Shown: in pieces, positions 5,428 to 5,482 of the stretch
Position numbering within the stretch: position 1 is the first letter of the stretch
How the letters are laid out: the number at the start of each line of letters is the position of its first letter
NCBI GenBank assembly: GCA_025359585.1
Contig: JANYFX010000011.1
Span: forward strand, 1 to 5,482
From: Rhizobacter sp.
Lineage (GTDB): Bacteria; Pseudomonadota; Gammaproteobacteria; Burkholderiales; Burkholderiaceae_C
DNA length: 5,482 nt
Direction of reading: 5' to 3'
Made by a program: the position numbers and the translations under genes
Notes under the pieces: generated by a model
What the model saw: the letters and a program-made list of their open reading frames with translations, nothing else
What the model was told of the DNA's origin: nothing
Database searches by the model: none

Positions 5428-5482
5428 TCACTTCGGCGCGGTGACGAGCTCGAAGGTCTTCGGGTGGAAGAAGACCTCGACC
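5428..5482 (-). CDS. C-terminal end of a gene upstream of cytochrome b (possibly PepSY-domain protein)
   Basis: An open frame enters from the right edge and ends in TGA at 5430-5428, giving the tail VEVFFHPKTFELVTAPK. The pattern of a beta strand followed by a D/H-PKT turn and another strand resembles the end of a PepSY domain (usually 'V-DPKTGEV'). Small exported PepSY proteins are often encoded next to b561-type cytochromes in related bacteria. With only 17 residues visible, the frame is well supported by position and codon use, but the family is a guess. Confidence 0.5.
   Translation of the reverse strand, partial: VEVFFHPKTFELVTAPK

Overview
The window is GC-rich chromosomal DNA with the gene style of a betaproteobacterium, most likely of the order Burkholderiales. 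Three things point there: strong GC bias at third codon positions, a lysine/alanine/proline-rich H1-like tail joined to a SWIB domain, and a cation:proton antiporter paired with a YbdK-type ligase. This placement is inference from gene content; no marker here fixes the genus.

Layout, left to right. (1) Positions 1-206 hold the 3' end of uvrA (+ strand). (2) Convergent to it, only 9 bases away, is a two-gene minus-strand operon read from about 2523 down to 216: a membrane-only CPA2-type cation:proton antiporter, then a YbdK-family carboxylate-amine ligase (GCS2 fold). The two are joined by a one-base gap, and the ligase's ribosome binding site lies inside the antiporter's last codons. (3) A divergent intergenic stretch of about 140 bases leads into a plus-strand pair: a kappa-GST/DsbA-fold 2-hydroxychromene-2-carboxylate isomerase homologue (2666-3271) and, 2 bases later, an exported amidohydrolase-2-family protein (3274-4179). 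(4) A strong hairpin at 4181-4204 has T tracts on both sides and serves as a bidirectional terminator. (5) On the minus strand follow a small H1-like/SWIB chromatin protein (4225-4650), a 215-base leader and promoter region, a four-helix cytochrome b561-type membrane protein (4866-5417), and the last 17 codons of another gene (5428-5482) whose tail resembles the end of a PepSY domain.

Functionally this is mostly an ordinary housekeeping and accessory segment: DNA repair, ion or redox homeostasis, a possible aromatic or thiol-chemistry pair, a nucleoid protein and a membrane electron carrier. I see no mobile element, CRISPR array, tRNA or rRNA. The points most worth a second look are the antiporter, which has Asn-Cys where most CPA2 proteins carry an acidic residue and is coupled to a glutamate-cysteine-ligase-like enzyme; the SWIB protein with its internally duplicated basic tail; and the unusual pairing of a cytosolic isomerase with an exported hydrolase. 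None of these amounts to clear evidence of an undescribed system.
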